From assembly GCA_910589185.1 (NCBI GenBank), contig CAJUSU010000035.1:1-6088 (forward strand): 6,088 nt of DNA, read 5' to 3'. Origin of the DNA: an uncultured Clostridia bacterium (lineage in GTDB: Bacteria; Bacillota; Clostridia; TANB77; CAG-508). The translations under genes were made by a program, and so were the position numbers. Below the pieces are notes generated by a model that was not told where the DNA came from, ran no database searches, and saw only the letters and a list, made by a program, of their open reading frames with translations. Shown here piece by piece: positions 4,921 to 6,088 of the stretch. Every line of letters begins with the position of its first letter. Within the stretch, counting starts at the first letter, position 1.

Positions 4921-6063
4921 ATGGATTTAAAAGAAACAAATTCTATCATACAATTTTCAGCAGAAGAACTAGCAAGGCAAGAAGCAGAAAGACAAACATT
5001 AATCTCTCAATTGTCTGCAAAGCTAGCACAGAATCCTCAAACATCTTCTAATTTAGAAGGAACAATGTTAAAAACATATGACAACTTTGTACATAATGAA
5101 GAAACAGCAAGAGCACAGGCTAAAAAATTAGGAATAGAGTATACAAAAACTATAAAAAATACCTCTGCTAGGCAATTAGTGGAAGATATTCAAACCAATT
5201 TACAAGAAACAACAGCTAGAGCAACAAGTATTATATTAGATGAAAACACAACATTAGAAGATGCTCAAAGAGCTGCAAACGAAGTGATTTCGAGATTAGA
5301 TGGCGTGAGTCATGGAGCGGAAATTGCGCAAAGCTTTCCGGAGCTTGTAAACTTAAATAGACAACAAATAGAAGGCGAAATTAAAAAAAGCATATATGGT
5401 AGAGTGCAAGATGTTTTACAACAAGCAAGAATACAAAAATATGCTGCTGAGCAAGAAAATATTCAACAAGAAAAAGTAGGCTTTTGGGGAAAGCTATTTG
5501 GAAAAGAAGAACTGAGAGAAAAAAGAATAGAAAATCTAAGATTAAAAATGGAATTAACACAAAGAAGTGAGGCATCAGAAAAAGATACATACAGCACTAG
5601 AGAAATGTTAGTAGATATGTATATGTGTGCTAATACAGAATTAGGTGGAAAATTTACACCCGAAATGCAGGAAGTATACCAGGCTATTATGAGTACATAT
5701 GGTATGGAGAAAACAGAGAATTTTTCAGAAGAACATATTCAACAACTTGTTAACAAAAGACAAGCAAGAAGTGGAGATACAGCAGAACTTCCAGTAGTTC
5801 CAGACAAAAGACCAAAAGTATTTAGAAAAGCAAAAGCACAAGCCAATATGGTAGAATTGGAAAACCAAGGACTAAGACAAAAATTATTAAAACTACGTAC
5901 TTATTCACTAAAAATGGAAAGAGGAAAAAGGCCACAAGAGGATGATGCCATTAGTTTATTTGAGCAAAGATTAAAAGGAATTGAAGTGAATACTAGAGAA
6001 AGGGAAAAAGAAGTAGAGCATGTTATGAAAGCGAGGAATGAATGTGACCAAAATAGATATTAA
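4921..6063 (+). CDS. Unrecognised coiled-coil-rich cytoplasmic protein (380 aa)
   Basis: I do not recognise a family. From the ATG at 4921 the product is 380 residues, highly charged, Gln- and Glu-rich and almost wholly helical, with no signal peptide or membrane segment. Long helices run at ~13-38 (SAEELARQEAERQTLISQLS), ~82-130, ~145-215 and ~305-335, and a final coiled-coil stretch at ~342-372 ends in a charged tail. A short aromatic patch GFWGKLFGKEELREKR (187-202) interrupts the helices, holds the only Trp and could bind a membrane or partner. A Pro-rich hinge lies at 290-298 (LPVVPDKRP). Two Cys (236, 375) are far apart. It has its own promoter, so it is not part of the xerD unit. A downstream gene probably overlaps its last 20 bases. 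A structural, cytoskeletal or partitioning role would fit such architecture but is not shown. Confidence 0.8.
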   Translation: MDLKETNSIIQFSAEELARQEAERQTLISQLSAKLAQNPQTSSNLEGTMLKTYDNFVHNEETARAQAKKLGIEYTKTIKNTSARQLVEDIQTNLQETTARATSIILDENTTLEDAQRAANEVISRLDGVSHGAEIAQSFPELVNLNRQQIEGEIKKSIYGRVQDVLQQARIQKYAAEQENIQQEKVGFWGKLFGKEELREKRIENLRLKMELTQRSEASEKDTYSTREMLVDMYMCANTELGGKFTPEMQEVYQAIMSTYGMEKTENFSEEHIQQLVNKRQARSGDTAELPVVPDKRPKVFRKAKAQANMVELENQGLRQKLLKLRTYSLKMERGKRPQEDDAISLFEQRLKGIEVNTREREKEVEHVMKARNECDQNRY

Positions 6064-6088
6064 AAGTTCTTTAGGAGCAATACAAGAC
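6044..6088 (+). CDS. Probable start of a downstream gene, 3' partial
   Basis: A GTG at 6044 has AGGA at 6034-6037, six bases upstream, and opens a frame that stays open to the window end (MTKIDIKSSLGAIQD). An ATG at 6038 is in the same frame but abuts the AGGA. The gene would overlap the end of the coiled-coil gene by 20 bases in another frame, suggesting translational coupling. Only 15 codons are visible, so function is unknown. Alternatively, AGGAG at 6073-6077 serves a start just beyond the window. Confidence 0.4.
   Translation, partial: MTKIDIKSSLGAIQD

Overview
The window is about 30% G+C, uses TGA as an ordinary stop, and has strong AGGAGG-type ribosome-binding sites, A-rich spacers and intrinsic terminators. 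With spoIIM present, it most likely comes from a low-GC, endospore-forming Firmicute, probably an uncultured gut-type member of the Clostridia. Genus or species cannot be set from the sequence. All credible genes lie on the + strand.

Region 1 (1-~670): the 3' end of a gene whose C-terminal part looks like a C-type-lectin/formylglycine-enzyme-like (FGE-like) domain. Its last ~155 bases suddenly become ~50% G+C and A-poor (~16% A, against about half A at the start of the fragment) and encode an RGG...AG...GFRAVL ending. This is the look of a variable repeat (VR) of a diversity-generating retroelement (DGR). No reverse transcriptase or template repeat is in the window. After the stop, the same frame stays open and reads like the start of another secreted-protein domain, apparently a gene remnant, up to a hairpin.

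Region 2 (685-1560): a clear promoter (TTGAAT-17-TATAAT) drives two translationally coupled genes (ATGA overlap). The first is a degenerate HD-GYP-like protein that has lost the H, D, HH and GYP residues and has cysteines at or near those places. The second is an 82-aa charged protein of unknown function.

Region 3 (1561-1847): an A-rich spacer, a terminator-like hairpin, and a 73-bp element with perfect 9-bp terminal inverted repeats, an internal hairpin and three TGTCRGTT units 18 bp apart. It lies directly before the ribosome-binding site of the next gene.

Region 4 (1848-4853): a DNA repair nuclease of the EndoQ/YqxK family, then spoIIM (forespore engulfment) and xerD (chromosome dimer resolution). 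As I recall it, Bacillus subtilis has yqxK, spoIIM and xerD/ripX in this same order with nudF, fur and others between them, so this looks like a compacted ancestral neighbourhood. xerD has its own extended -10 promoter and ends in a canonical terminator.

Region 5 (4855-6088): a promoter that begins one base after that terminator's T-tract drives a 380-aa soluble, coiled-coil-rich protein I do not recognise. Its start is best placed at 4921. A further gene probably begins inside its 3' end (GTG at 6044) and leaves the window.
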